A stretch of DNA of 64,000 nt from positions 11,594,001 to 11,658,000 of the forward strand of contig OZ234494.1 of NCBI GenBank assembly GCA_965153455.1, written 5' to 3'. Made by a program: the position numbers and the translations under genes. The notes under the pieces are model-generated. The model was not told where the DNA came from and did no database searches. It saw nothing but the letters and a program-made list of their open reading frames with translations. Source of the stretch: Sphagnum compactum (taxonomy: Eukaryota > Bryophyta > Sphagnopsida > Sphagnales). Shown piece after piece: positions 1 to 12,275 of this stretch (within the stretch, counting starts at the first letter, position 1; each line of letters starts with the position of its first letter).

Positions 1-182
1 AGTGAAGGAATTCTTAAAAGCCCAACAGACAAGGAAATTACATTAGTATTCAAAAGAAAAACAATGTAAATTGGAGAATATAGTGTTGCAAACTGGGTTA
101 GAGTTTTTATTTGTTGGTTTATGTCGAGAACCTACAAAACCATCGTATTAACATTTGTTTGTAGTCCTCTGGAACAAGGAGT

Positions 183-1725
183 ATAATTATTTAAGACACA
201 GATTATTGAGATAAACAAACTCCCGAAAAAACTAACATTCCTATTGCTTCAAAGTGCTGACGGGTGAAGGAGTTGGAAAAGCCAATTGAGCTAAAAGTTT
301 TTGAAACAATTAATTTTGTCAATTGCATGCATGACATGATATGGGCGATGGAGAAATGGGAAGCGCAGTGGGCAGAAAAGCAGGGCTCACTCATATGTGC
401 AAGTTTGACTAGACACGCGTCGATTTACCTGTGATTATGGAGATGATTTGTAATTATTGAGTCATAGAAAAAGCCACAAACTTGAGAGGTAAGGAAGTCA
501 ATTTGACCATTGAAGGCATTGCTAAGGTTTTCAAGTTGCCTTCTATTGGGATTGTAGCAGGAAGGAAAGAAGGTTATAGCACAACCATAGCCAAGTGTTT
601 TATAGGAGGAAAAAAAGAGCATTATGCCCTTTGTTCTGGCTATGTGATTTGCAAAGTCAATGGACCACCGAAGGTCATGAGACTTGAAATTTTGACAAAA
701 ATTCTCACTCTTACACAAGGAAATAAATATGCTCATGGGACACTTGTTGTCGTTATCCAAGCTGTAGAAGAAGGGGAAGTGAATTGGGCAATATGGTTTA
801 CACAAAAACTATAGAATGAGATTTTGGTTGTGCAAAGGAAGGCATGAAATACCTTAATTGGACTAGCCCTTACCATCATAGGAACATACAATCTATCTCA
901 TTTTGTTGGAAATCTAGAGAGACCTATGACAGTAGGAAGAAAATCTCGGTATAATGATAGTATGGTTGTTGTAGAGGTGCATGCTGTAATGCTTGAACAA
1001 AGGTAGAAAAGGACTAGTAGAATTATCAAACCAACTCATCCAGAACAGTCAGAAGTATCTCCAATGCAAGAGGGGGATATCGATAATCTTTCTGTTGATA
1101 AACAAGAGGAATCAACGTCATTGGAACTAGAAATTGAAGCTATTGGAAAAGGTAGCAATATTGAAAAGGGTGTGGCAAATCCAAGGATTTCTAAGGAAAA
1201 AGAAGTGATGGAAGTAGCAATGGAAGTACAAGCAGAGTCTCCGGAAGTTACCACAAGTGTTTTGGAGAAGATCGACATACCGGTTGAGAGAACATAAGAA
1301 AGTGTTCCAACAATATAGATGAATATCAACGAGGAGCAAACTAAGGAGGAAGTGGTTGTTACAAGAGTAAAACAACCAAAGAAAGAAATAGAAAAGGGCA
1401 AAACAATTTTCACTGAGATGACAAAAAAGGAAATTGACAAACCAAGTCAAGTTGATGAGAGTCAAATGTCCTTAGTCATTGCTATGGCAATGTTAGGAGT
1501 GGGAAAAGAATGGGAAGACATTACATATTGATTTTTGTTAGTAATAAAAACAACTTGAGACCGAGAATACCAATAATAGAAGAGGTATAACCAATAGTTG
1601 GAGGAGAACATGAAGATGTAAAAAACAAATTGAAAAGCTTCAAAAGGAAATAGAGGATCAACGTGTTCAAGCTGAAGTCTATTTGCAGCAGAGTAGAATC
1701 CATCAGAAGACAGAAGGATCATTGA
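183..1725 (+). pseudogene. Broken ORF of a dispersed repeat family, unknown function
   Basis: Coding-like sequence runs through this stretch but is disrupted. One frame covers about 200-430 (ending ...TRHASIYL then a stop), shifts near 435, and then a single frame continues from about 437 to 1531 with in-frame stops near 464, 812, 845, 1004, 1295 and 1316. The readable protein has a globular part (for example LTIEGIAKVFKLPS and HFVGNLERP), then a Glu/Lys/Ser-rich acidic tail, then a short coiled-coil-like piece (IEKLQKEIEDQRVQAE) near 1630-1665. I do not recognise the family. The layout loosely recalls plant retroelement gag-like or 'plant transposon protein' ORFs, which is inference. Repeated stops and a frameshift show it is dead. 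Confidence 0.5.
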
Positions 1726-1844
1726 AATAGATATAAAATTAAAATAAAACACATTTTTTGATGTACATTGGAATTTTTTTATTAAAATATTAAAAAAACA
1801 CAAATTTTCATTTTGCTCTTTAAAAAAAAATTTGTTTTTACGAT

Positions 1845-2010
1845 TTTGAAAATAAATTCTTATAGTATTAATAGATTTATAGGGGGGTTTTCAATTGTAT
1901 TTTCACACAATTTCATGCTATTTGTTTGGTTTTATATGCATGATATAATCTAAAATGAAAGACATTCATTTTTTGTGTCTACTTTACCATTTTTTTATCT
2001 TTTTTCATTC
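1845..2010 (+). repeat. Dispersed repeat, copy 1 (second copy near 59.6 kb)
   Basis: About 160 bp, including the string ttgtttggttttatatgcat followed by gatat, an acattcattttttgtgtctac block and a tttaccat block. The same order recurs at about 59595-59755. No coding potential. It follows directly on the broken ORF and may be the untranslated tail of that element. Confidence 0.6.
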
Positions 2011-4503
2011 TAATTAACATTACACGCCAATTGCCAAATTTTCATAGCATAGGTCTATGTAGGACAAGATCCTTGCCATAAGTTCCAAATTCTTGTGCCC
2101 ACAATTTTTTCATGACCAATTTCACCAAATGTTGCATTGAATTTTTTAAGGAGTACATAAAAATCCTACAAGAATAATGAGTTTTTTTCAAGCAATGGTC
2201 TAAACCATGATAAGATAATTCCTAAAAAAAGTGTCCCAATTAATCTAACTTGGGAAACATTATTGTGGTGTCAATTAGGTTGTAAGCAGATGAAAAGATG
2301 AACTTGTTGAATAAAACCTTAAAATTTTGACCATCAAATTTCTTAAGCATATTGACTTTAGGTTTTTTTGCGTGTAGTTGTGGAAATGGAATGGCATTTG
2401 AAATCTCATGATGACTTCCATTGGCTTTGTAAAATCATTGGATTTGATCTTGCAAGTCTTGTAAAGTTAGAGTTAAAACTTAAAAGCAATTTGTTTAGAA
2501 TTGAATGTTTGTTTCACAAAGTTCTTGAATTTGTTATTGAAGATTATGAATGTTGCAACATTTGTGGCAATGGAATCTTCCATTGTGATTCACTAAGATG
2601 CATGATAAAATATGTCAAAAACAAAACAAATATACAACTTAGAGAAGGATATATGGCTTTGATTAACAACAACTTTATTGCTTGAACAATGCATGTTGCA
2701 AGTTAAACATGAGATGGATTAATAATGTAAGGGTCACAATTTGCATTGGCGAGATTAAAAGGTGCCACATTTGAGACTTTTATTTATTTTATTCAATGGA
2801 ATGTTTTAGAAGTATAATAACCTTTTAGAAAATTTTATTCATCAAGCCTTCTACAAGCCTATGTGGACCATGTCTTTTAAAAGCTTTCATTGATAACATA
2901 TTTAAAAACCCTTTGCCACTTAATTTTTTAAAAAAAATTTACAAATCATTCTTCTAGAAAAGTTTTCTAGAAACTCCCTCTAATTAAATCTTTTAAAACC
3001 TTCTATTAACTATTTTCCTAGAAGCTTCCACTAACTAAGTTTTTTAAAAAGTTATTTTTAATGTTTCTAAACTGTTTATGCATATTCCTTGTTTCTCTTT
3101 ATAAAATTTTAAAAAAATTCTAGAAGCATATTATAAAAAAATCTTTCAAAACACTTCTAAAAACTTGTAAACATATTTTTCAATTTTTTAAAAAAAAAAC
3201 TTCCATAATGTTTAATGTTCATGGCACATGGTTGGTAAGTTTGTTTAATTAGTAACTAATTTGCTTTTTATTTGGTTGCTAGGCTATGAGTTCTTATTTG
3301 GAAATATGTTCCGATACATTGGTGGGAAATGAAATGAAACTTGGTTTTTTATTTGCACAAGGGTGACATTATACACCTAAATTCTAATGATTGTTTGTTA
3401 TAAGAAGTTACAATAATATAAGGAAACATGATATTTATGCATGATTAATTTGCCAAACTTACATGTATCGATTGACCCTTGTGATATGGAATGAAGATTA
3501 TAATGTTTGATTGTGTAATAGATTTCAATAGACCTTTTGATCACCATGTTGGTGTTTTATTATTGTTTTTACCCATATTTGAGACTTTTACAAGTAACAA
3601 ATTTTGACATATTGAATTATCAATCATGTTTTTGAAGCTAACTTGTCCTCTATTTAATCAAATGTTGGTCTCTATTGACTCACAAACTATGCAAATGAGT
3701 TATATTTGTTTACTACCATAGCTTGTTACACATTTGGCTCAAGGATGTTGTAGCTAACAATGGTTCCCAACAAGTACGATTCCAAAAAAAATGGTTGTCA
3801 ACAAGTATGATTCAAATGAACTTACTTTATGTTTTAAAGAATTGAACGACACTTACTTTTCATACTATTCAATAACCAAAAAGACAATTGTGTTCAAACC
3901 TTTGTCATCACCTATTTTACCTTGCACTACATTTAGTCGTTACTTGCACATAAATGTGAAAGAAATGGTAGCCTTTTGATCCTTAAATATTGATTGGGTT
4001 CTCACCACCACGTTATGAAAAAAATTATAATTTAACCATTTAAAAAAAAAGTAAAATTTGGGTAGCCAATGGGAATCATTGACACAAGGACAAATATGCC
4101 ACCTAAGCATACCACCATAAGCACGTGGAAGCCATCCATGTGACTTGGAGAAATTGAAAAAAAAAATCATGGTCTTATATATTTTATATCTTATACTTAG
4201 TGTAAAACCCTAGTAAAAATTTCAATGGTTGTGATTTTGTTTGAAAACAAAAGATGTCACCTTATATGCCTAAGGTGTTATCCTATGTTGAGGTAGAAAC
4301 TTTACTAAGGGTAAGGTGTCCTCCACATACACTAACAAAATTTGACCAATTTTTTACATGTTCTATAAAGCCCTAGGGTGAAGCATTGTCAAAACGAAGG
4401 GCCTACCACTAGGCGGTAGTTGAGTTTGGCCCACATCTTGGGAATGTATTTACCCTTTGGGCCTAATCATAATATATAGGTCATGACGTAGTAGGATTGG
4501 TAG
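2011..4503. other. AT-rich intergenic DNA without a supported gene
   Basis: No recognisable gene. An open frame at 2368-2685 (105 codons, begins at TTG rather than ATG) contains a Cys-x2-Cys motif (CCNICGNGIFHC) but matches no family I know and lacks a good start context. The stretch 2820-3200 is a run of degenerate short units built on the palindrome TTCTAGAA and poly-A/T. Confidence 0.5.
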
Positions 4504-4603
4504 GGATCTTACATCTACTATTTAGGAATGGGAGGAATTTTATGCCTACATATACATATAGGTGTAAGGTGCCTCCCACTCCTAAATAATAGGTGTAGGA
4601 TCC
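4504..4603. repeat. 100-bp fold-back (imperfect inverted repeat)
   Basis: The left arm (4504-4553) and the reverse complement of the right arm (4554-4603) agree at about 39 of 50 positions. Most differences are T/C, which would give G-U pairs in a transcript from the plus strand. The terminal loop is almost absent. It could be a fold-back MITE remnant or a small-RNA precursor. No mature small RNA can be inferred from sequence alone. Confidence 0.55.
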
Positions 4604-6964
4604 ATGTTTTGTGGATATAAGGTGCCTTCTAAATGCGCGAGGAAGTTCCTCACCATTGTTCATTTATTAGAAGCATGGTGTGGGTCATGCTTGACTTATG
4701 GAGCTCCGACACTTTTTACCTTTTTTTTTTGGTAATACTAGGGTGAGGAAGAACATAACTTTTGATGAAGGTCCACCAAAAAGAGTCTAAAAGTGAAATG
4801 GTGTATATTAAAATACCTAGGACAAGGTCATGGATCAAAGGTGCCAAATACATCCACAACTACAAGGCTTAAATAGGGTTTCAAGGGTAATGAAAATGGA
4901 TAGAAAAGTGCCCATTTCCTTAGGCTTGTTTGGCAAACTTAACATTATTTTAGGTCAAAGTTTCATCAATTGGTTTAGACATTATAAAGGAAAGTCATGC
5001 TACAAAAGGAGAGTAGACACAATTAGGATGAACTGAGAGTTGTAGCCAAACAAAAGGTGTTTGGAAAAAAAAGGAGTTAAATTGTCATGTGAATGTTTAA
5101 CACACTTGACATTCATGTGTTACCCTAAAGCATTCAAAATATGTCCCTTGAAACACTAGATTAAAAGTCATATACACATTCAACACAATATGTTAGTAAG
5201 TTTAGGATGTTGAAGATCCGAGTGTCTAATCCTTATAAATCTCTTCATAACTTCTTCTTTCATACCAAGACCAACCCACCATAGCTGAGATCCCAATACA
5301 ATCAAATACAAAAGAACTTAACCATGATTCACGGAACAAAACCAAATACATGATACATGTAAACAATGTGGAAATTGAATGATAGGAAACTAATTGTGTA
5401 AATAGAAATATAGAAGAGTTCAGGAATATCACCAAGCAATAGAATACAATAGAATAGAATAATTACAAGTTGAGGAAGCAAGCAAATGTAATGAGAGCTG
5501 TAAAGCCTCTGCCTCCGGAGCTGTGAAGCAAAAGGGGTGCAAACTCAACCCATTGGGCATGAGGGTACTTTTACAATGGTACTTACTCAAAGTGTATTGG
5601 AAAGATAGATTCCACAACTATCACATGTTTGCCATGTCGGGTAAGTGGGTAAATATCATCAGTAAATAGGTAGAGAATGTAAGTGTTTACTAGTAACTAA
5701 CTACATGTAGTTAGGTAAGTGAGGCACCAATGTGGATGATTAGTGCATAGCTAATGACTCTGGTTGGTTACGGGACAGAAATAAAATGAAAACATGATTT
5801 CTTATCCAGATATCATCCATTCTGCATGGTGTGTTGATAGGGTGCTGGTTCAAGTTTGGTGGATAAAGTAAATGTTATTACCCGGGATAAAAGGAGGAGA
5901 CTAGAAGCCAAAAAATATGCATTATTTTGTTGCTCTCTTTGCAACTCACAAAAAGCATTGTCAATATTTCACCAAAAGTAAAAAAATAATTTCTTTAGCA
6001 TAATTTGTTTTGGTGGTCCTAGAGAGAAGCAAAAGCCATAAACATGATGTTATCCCCTAGAGCAGCTTTTACTAGACAAACCAAAGTTTTACCATATAAA
6101 CTAACTTTTACATTGTGTAAGTAGTGAAGTCACGACAAATGGTCCAAATGCATTGTAGAAAGCACCTTTTAAAAGTCCAGCTTCCCAAGGATAAGGACAC
6201 CATAGGGATATGAGCTTGGCCCACACAAGATATAGAATATTTTGCCAAGAGTGCTTGCCCACCTGAAACACCTGGGGTCCAAAAGGTCGGCAGTAAACTT
6301 CTTCCTAAACATTAGAGTTATCTGGAAAGTCACTCTGTCTTTGGGCCTGCTTTCACCCCGTATCCCTTCTTTCAGCGGTATCCCCAAAGTAAGGAAATTT
6401 AATTAAATCTCAGTATGAACTGATGAAACTCAGCATTTTTAATGCACAAGGTTGGAGAGTAATCATAGTAATTGTACAGGTAGGAGCAGTGAAAATATAT
6501 GTAGCAGCAGTGGAGGCGCTCAGGAAAAAAAAAAGACAGGATGAAACTCAGTTTACCACCAAATTTGTTGTAAAAATTAGTTTGGGTGCCAGTTATTTCG
6601 CTTTGTAAAATTTTCATTCCCAGTTATGCGTTTGATGCCCTTATTATTATGCCAAAACTGGCCGTTCTCGCCCCCTAATCGCGAGACTTTACGGATAACT
6701 CTATTGTCTCCATAGGAGCGATCAAGGAAAAGAAATCATTGTTTTTCATTTAATGCCCTTGGCATCCTTTGCAGGACGATGGGATGCTTTGTCCTCGGAA
6801 AACTTCAGTTAGTGTTTTGACTTGAACAGAGAATGGATTAAAACAAAGAAGGGACATGTTGATTCTTACTGCAATTTGTTTACAAGGTATCCAAAATTCT
6901 TGGTATTACAATTTCAAGGACAATTTTACCCAAGAAAGCAAATAATAGGGGCCAGGGTGACGAA
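4604..6964. other. Intergenic DNA, nothing supported
   Basis: Only short, unsupported open frames (60-82 codons, several starting at non-ATG codons). No RNA gene, recognisable domain or strong tandem repeat seen. Confidence 0.5.
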
Positions 6965-7225
6965 ACCAGCACCCATGTCGGTCGCTTTGCCTTTTTGAGT
7001 GAGCCCTCTTAGTGGCCATATTAAGCCCAAAAAATGTTGGATTTGAACTCGGAGACCCTAATTTAATCTAAGCATGGGAAACTTGTAAATAGTTATAAAT
7101 AATTTTAATGAATTTTGGTATTTTTACCATGGTTAATTTAGTCTAAGCATGGGATACTTGGAATATTTATAAATAATTTAAATGAAATTGGGTATTTTTA
7201 CCATGGTACCAATGTGGGTGCTGGT
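6965..7225. mobile_element. MITE-like element, family C copy 1
   Basis: About 260 bp bounded by inverted ends ACCAGCACCCA and TGGGTGCTGGT. The interior holds a duplicated block (taagcatgggaaacttg / taagcatgggatacttg, each followed by tttttaccatggt). An inverted, more diverged copy is at about 37207-37404, sharing the interior order tttgccttcttgagtgag / ggccatatta / tttggacttgg. No coding capacity, so nonautonomous. Target-site duplication not clear. Confidence 0.6.
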
Positions 7226-7530
7226 GGTTCACTCAAAGCAATTTTGGGTGCTATTGGTTTCCATTAAAAAAGAGGAAAGACCAAAAATAAGGTTCTTCTA
7301 AAGAGTCAAAGAGAATTTCTAAGAAACTAATATTTCCTTAGAATTGGACTAGCCGGGGTACCGCCTCCGTATATAACCTGTTTTGGTGTCTTATATTCAA
7401 GTACTTCTTAGGGTTATTTTTTTTCCTTGCGAGGATCATGATTATTTTGGGATCCATGAAGGAAAGGTAGTTTGTTTTGTTTGTTTGTCATTTTGAGATC
7501 TCCCAAACCACAGTTTGCCTTTTGTCGCAC

Positions 7531-7612
7531 TCTTGGTCAGATTGAAAAGCTCTTGATGAGTAAGGGTGCATTCTTGGTCAGATTGAAAAGCTCTTGATGA
7601 GTAAGGGTGCAC
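7531..7612 (+). repeat. Perfect 41-bp tandem duplication
   Basis: The unit beginning tcttggtcagattgaaaagc at 7531 recurs exactly at 7572. The two copies are identical over the unit, so the duplication is recent or maintained, or an assembly artefact. Confidence 0.85.
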
Positions 7613-8016
7613 CGAGTTGGTTTCGTAACGTTTCAACCCCCCAGCGGAGAAGTAATTGAACATTGAACATTTCTCCCATTGAGAATTCATTTAAAGCAAA
7701 CTAAAAACTTATAGGGGAAATTGGGCATTCTTTTGGTATCGTTGGAAAGCCCTCGGTTCGCACCCTTTACTCAAGGCGATTTGAAAAAATTAAGACTTAA
7801 GGTAAGGTGTGGGAGATAGTGAATTTTTGAATTATTTTTGTCATAGATATTATTAGTTGGGTACCCAATTCATGGTTGGGCTAACAGCACAAGCTACACT
7901 AGTTTACACTACCTATTTTATGAAATGACTTTTTGAGATTATAAAAACACGTTTTCCCATCAAATTTTTGCTACTTACTAGTTTCCTTCATTTACCCTAA
8001 ACCTTAAAAACCCTAA

Positions 8017-8018
<2 letters not shown>

Positions 8019-8048
<30 letters not shown>
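8019..8048 (+). repeat. (CT)n microsatellite
   Basis: About 14 uninterrupted CT units preceded by accctaaaccct, one and a half plant telomere-type units. Confidence 0.9.
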
Positions 8049-8050
<2 letters not shown>

Positions 8051-8397
8051 ATGGGGAAAAAAATGAAATGACCCACCATTTCATTGGGAGAGTTGAATTT
8101 CAAGGTGTAGATAGTTCCCTCCACCCCCTAGTAGCCAATATAAATATATATAAATTAAATTGAATTGTATCTAATCTATTTGAAGCCCTTCATAGCTACC
8201 TACAAACCTACCCTTCCCCCTCTATGTACCTACCTATTGACCTATCCTTAGTACTTACCTCTTCCAATCTTCCTCCCTCCCTCCTTCCTAATCTCCTTGG
8301 GAAAATGGGTTGGTGCACAAAATACCCATCACTTGCTTTGCAAATATGAAATTAATAGTATTTGTAGCTAGTAGAGCACCATTACTAATGTGAGTGA

Positions 8398-8430
8398 GGG
8401 GGGGGGGGGGGGGGGGAGGGAGGGGGGAGT
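8398..8430 (+). repeat. Poly-G tract
   Basis: Nineteen consecutive G (8398-8416), then further G runs split by single A. Runs of this kind can form a G-quadruplex and are prone to length error in sequencing. Confidence 0.9.
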
Positions 8431-9194
8431 AGGTTGGGTTGCTAGTAACGTGGTGCAAACATGTTTGTAACCGTTGTGGAGTGGAGTAGTTGTTTGGATG
8501 GGCGTGCGCCTTCAATGCTCATTTTCCTCATTTAATTGCCTTACTAGGTAGTGTGGTAGGGAGTACCTAAATTCAGCCTGGAATTAAAACACAACTCTGT
8601 GTGTCATTAGGAGGGTTTGTGGTCTTTTAATAAATTATTATTAATGAATTTGGGAGCAAGAATTGGGTGCTTATAAATTTTTAATGTATGTGATTCAGGG
8701 TTTTTTTAAATTAATTAATTAATTGATTTGGTCAAGTAGGTGGATAGGCCATCATTTACAAGAGCAATGAGCCAACTTTGGGTAGAGGTCACCAGTGATT
8801 TAAAATAAAAATAAAAATTCACATTTTGTGTTATTGGCTAGCATATCACTAGAGGGGATTTAACATTAAATGGCGAGTCGCAGTGTTTATGTAATACAAA
8901 AACTAGTTTAAAAACTGCTACCAAACTAAAAAAAAGCACAGTCCAAATAAGGCCAAAAAGATCGATTTTTTTCGAAATTTGGCGATTGTTTCAAGCCAAA
9001 AAAATGGAAATTTCACGACAGAATATTCTCTTTTTGTTTTTGATTTGTCTCATTTTGGCGTAATTTGGGGGAAAAAGAAAAAACGCTGGAAGCCACACAG
9101 TAAAATAATGTTTATTTAAAAAACTTCTGGCGACCACATAGGACTCATTGTCTAAATATGGCAACAAGTAACTTTTTTTTTCCCTTCAAAATAC
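8431..9194. other. Intergenic DNA, nothing supported
   Basis: AT-rich, with no coding or RNA-gene signal seen. Confidence 0.4.
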
Positions 9195-9740
9195 CATTCT
9201 TGTGTTGTAATTAAGCCATGGTAGTGATGATTAAAGAAGTTTGTGTTATCGTTAAACAGATATTTGTGACCATTAAATGAAGTTTGTATTGCAATTAAGC
9301 CACATTAATGACGATTACTGAAGTTTGTGTTGTGATTAAGCCATTATTTGAGATGATTAAAATAAAGAAGAAGTGGGTTGTGATTAAGCCACATTTGAGA
9401 TGATTAAATTAAAGAAGAGGGGATGGTGACTAAGCCACATTTGAGATGATTAAATTGAAGAAGAGTGGGTTGTGATTAAGCCACAATTGGGATGATTAAA
9501 TTAAAGAAGAGTGGATGGTGATTAAGCCACATTTGGGATGATTAAATTAAAGAAGAGTGGGTTGTGATTAAGCCACATTTGTGATGATTGAATTTTAAAA
9601 AGGTGGGTTGTGATTAAACTTCTTAATAAAAAAGATTAGGCACAAATGAAACGAATTTCATTGAAGACAAAAGGGTAATTAAGCTATATTTGTGATGATT
9701 AAATTAAAGGCGAGTGTGGGTGTAATTAAGCAAATTTTTT
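9195..9740 (+). repeat. 46-bp minisatellite, about 10 imperfect copies
   Basis: The unit is gattaagccacatttgggat followed by gattaaattaaagaagagtg and ggttgt. The middle copies (about 9330-9590) are nearly identical and the flanking copies are degenerate. Non-coding. Confidence 0.85.
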
Positions 9741-10957
9741 GATGGATGAATTAATTGATAAAGTTGGTGATTAAAAGTTTAGGGTAAAAAAATCAATCGT
9801 ACACAAGAAACTTTGGAAAGGGAAGTACCCTATAAAAAAGAATAATTCCTAAAAAACTAAATCATAGCACTTGACTCTTGAGAGATAGGAAACAAAGGAA
9901 GAAAAATAGAGAGAAAAAAGTAAAGTTAATTTAAAAACTTAAATGTGTGTTGTCGTGTTGTGCGAGGAAGAGATGAGAACAACCAAATTTTTTATTATTA
10001 TTTTAAAAAAATTAAAAATCAAAGCATTTGACTTAATAGGAAGAAAGGAAGAAAAATAGAGTGAAAAAAGAGTACTTCAGCTTTAATTTTAAAAAACTTA
10101 ACAAGAAGTTTTTTTTTAATTTTCTCTTGTTTTTGTGGGGGGGTGTTTTCTTTCTTTCAAGTACTTACAAAATGTTAGTACCAACTTTTTTATAAATTAA
10201 AAAATAATAATTTTAAAAAATAAAATAAATAAATCAAAGCAGCACTTGACTCTTGGAGAGATGGAAACAAAGGAAGAAAATTAGAGAAAAAAAGAGTACC
10301 TTGACAAATTGTTGTGGTGTTGTGAGGGGGGGTTTGTGTGTGTTTTGGATTTGCTCGTTGCGGGAGAAGTAAACTACAGTTGCTGGGGAATCGTGAGTGT
10401 AGAGCAGCGTTGCGGCTTGTTTGTGTTATAAGGAATTTCTTGTACAAGAATCCTTAAGAACAAGCTGAGCACTGCTGCTGCTGCAGCTGCTTGTCTTTTC
10501 AATAGATCAGTGTGCTTGAAGTCTGGTTCAGATCGTTGTGGTCTTTTGTTTTTTGTTTTTTTTGTTTTTTGCTGGAAATTACTTCTTCAGCTCTTGCAGA
10601 TGTGATCGGGGTGGTCTTGTTGTGTTTGTTTTTTGCGGATGCTGCTGCAAGCGCTTGTCTGTGAATGGGATCGACCTGCAGTAGCTTGAGTTTTGGAAAT
10701 AGCTGGCTAGCACCTGCAGTAGTTGTTGCTTCATGGAGCTTGTTCGCAGTTGCCAAGACTAGAGAGTCTAGTGGAGTGCAGCATAGCTGCTAGCAACTAG
10801 TGTGTGCAGCAGGCGTGAAGATCCTGTTGCCAGCTTCTTTGAGAAAAGCACTAGGATTGATCAGGGGGGAAGGAGGAGCTGGTGGAGGAGGATCTGGAGG
10901 AGGAGCAGGAGGACAAGGCACGGCTAGCAGCAGAAGAAGGAACTCAGAGATCAAAAC
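9741..10957. promoter_or_regulatory. Upstream region and probable 5' leader of the DUF1677 gene
   Basis: Composition shifts from AT-rich to mixed near 10.3 kb and becomes rich in gctgct/gcagca trinucleotides from 10465 onward, as expected for a 5' leader. No TATA box or transcription start can be fixed from sequence. Confidence 0.35.
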
Positions 10958-11575
10958 ATGGCGGCAGCAAGCTCGCTTACCGTGACCCGAGGGCGTGGGG
11001 AGACGCATCTCTGCAAAGCGTCGTCGGAGGCAACCGGCATAGCGGAGATGGTGGAGAATTATGGAGACTGGGCAGCAGCAGCAGCAGCAGCAGCTTCGAC
11101 GACCGTGAGTAGTACTTTGGAAGAGGAGACTGAGGAGGAGGAGGAGGCGGCGGCCGAGACTTGCTGCAGTAGTTGCTGCCTGTACGAGACTTGTGAATGC
11201 TGCGGACTCAGGGAAGAGTGCACGCCCGCGTACGTGGAGCGCATGAGAGCAATCTCGTGTGGAAGATTCGTGTGCGGTTTGTGCGTGGAGGCTGTGAAGG
11301 AGGAGATGAAGCGAATGGGAGAAGGTACAGCCATGGAGGACGCGCTTCACGCGCACATGAACATGTGCGTGCAGTTCAAGAGTGCTCCCCGACTCGACCC
11401 CGTCGTGCATCTTGCCACCGCTTTGCGCCAAATTCTCAGACGCAGCGTCCAGGAGTCCAGATCTCCCAAGACTACCAAAAGAAAGCCTTGGCCTCGCACA
11501 GGCCTCTCCCGCAGCGCAAGCTGTGTGGATCTCCGAGCCGCACCTGTTCCGTCTAGCGAGACTTCCGCTAACTGA
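10958..11575 (+). CDS. DUF1677 family protein, single exon
   Basis: A plant-specific protein of 205 residues. The diagnostic block is CECCGLREECTP (residues 79-90), followed by a CGRFVCGLC segment (101-109), a helical EAVKEEMKRM, and HMNMCVQF (133-140). This ordered Cys pattern is the hallmark of DUF1677, whose members probably bind metal; their biochemical role is unknown. Ahead of it lie a poly-Ala run (39-46, from a GCA repeat), an acidic run (54-67) and a CCSSCC cluster (69-74). The tail is basic and Ser/Arg-rich (LRRSVQESRSP, TGLSRSASC), typical of the family. The ATG sits in a good plant context (aaacATGGCG). The gene is intronless, with higher GC than the flanks. A 290-codon minus-strand open frame over it is a shadow. 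Confidence 0.9.
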   Translation: MAAASSLTVTRGRGETHLCKASSEATGIAEMVENYGDWAAAAAAAASTTVSSTLEEETEEEEEAAAETCCSSCCLYETCECCGLREECTPAYVERMRAISCGRFVCGLCVEAVKEEMKRMGEGTAMEDALHAHMNMCVQFKSAPRLDPVVHLATALRQILRRSVQESRSPKTTKRKPWPRTGLSRSASCVDLRAAPVPSSETSAN

Positions 11576-11984
11576 AACCTCTAGTGCTCTCTCTCTGTGT
11601 CTTGCTTGTACAGACCATGCAAGCAGATGGAGCTTCGACAGAACTAGGTCTAGTGCGAGCATAGTTGATCAGTTGGGTGCTTGCAAGCAAACTTGGAGAG
11701 GGGATTTCACGCTCACAATAGCTGGAGCAGTGATGAGAATTTGCACTAGGAATTACAGCTTCAGAACTAGATGGATCAATATGCCTCAGTGCTTCCATCT
11801 AGCTTTAGCTGCAGCAAAACAAGACCAGACGTTGCTGCAAACTGATTGCAAAAGACTGTTGTTGGAAACCGCGAGCCCAGAGGCAGCTGCAGGTCCATCA
11901 TCATGTTCTTCTAGACTATGTACGTTGTTTGCGTAAGAGACTAATTCGTGATGGAAACTTGGATCATGCCTGGCTGTGCAGCTC
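11576..11984 (+). other. Probable 3' untranslated region of the DUF1677 gene
   Basis: Non-coding sequence right after the stop, still of gene-like composition. A 184-codon open frame overlapping the gene (11382-11936) lacks domain signal and is taken as a shadow. Confidence 0.4.
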
Positions 11985-12275
11985 CTGTTCTATTAAACTA
12001 GTTTGCAATGAGAGACTTTGTGCTGCAGAGGATGCAGCGGTTGTTCTTCTTCTAAACTAGTTTTTGCAATGAGAGCCTTTGGGCTGGAAAAGATGCAGCT
12101 CTGCTCATATTGTTCTTCTAAACAATTTTTTTGCAGCTCTGCTCTTTGTGGTGGAAAGGATGCTGCAGCTCTGCTCTTCTTCTTCTAAACTACTTTGCAA
12201 TATGAGACTTTGTGCTGGAATTAAAGGATGCTGCAGGTGCTCTTCTTCTAAACTACTTTGCAATGAGACTTACAG
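11985..12275 (+). repeat. 3'-flanking minisatellite, about 5 imperfect copies
   Basis: Units read roughly ttcttcttctaaactagttt, gcaatgagagactttgtgct, ggaaaggatgctgcagctct. Spacing is 50-90 bp because of internal deletions. It lies 400 bp past the DUF1677 stop and probably falls in or near its 3' UTR. Open frames here are by-products of the repeat. Confidence 0.75.

Noticed and set aside
9195-9740. CRISPR array
   Set aside because: Units are adjacent with no unique spacers and the genome is a plant; it is a minisatellite.
10790-11662. 290-codon minus-strand open frame over the DUF1677 gene
   Set aside because: It mirrors a GC-rich real coding region; its product is Leu/Cys/His-rich low complexity with no domain, while the plus strand has the DUF1677 Cys pattern.
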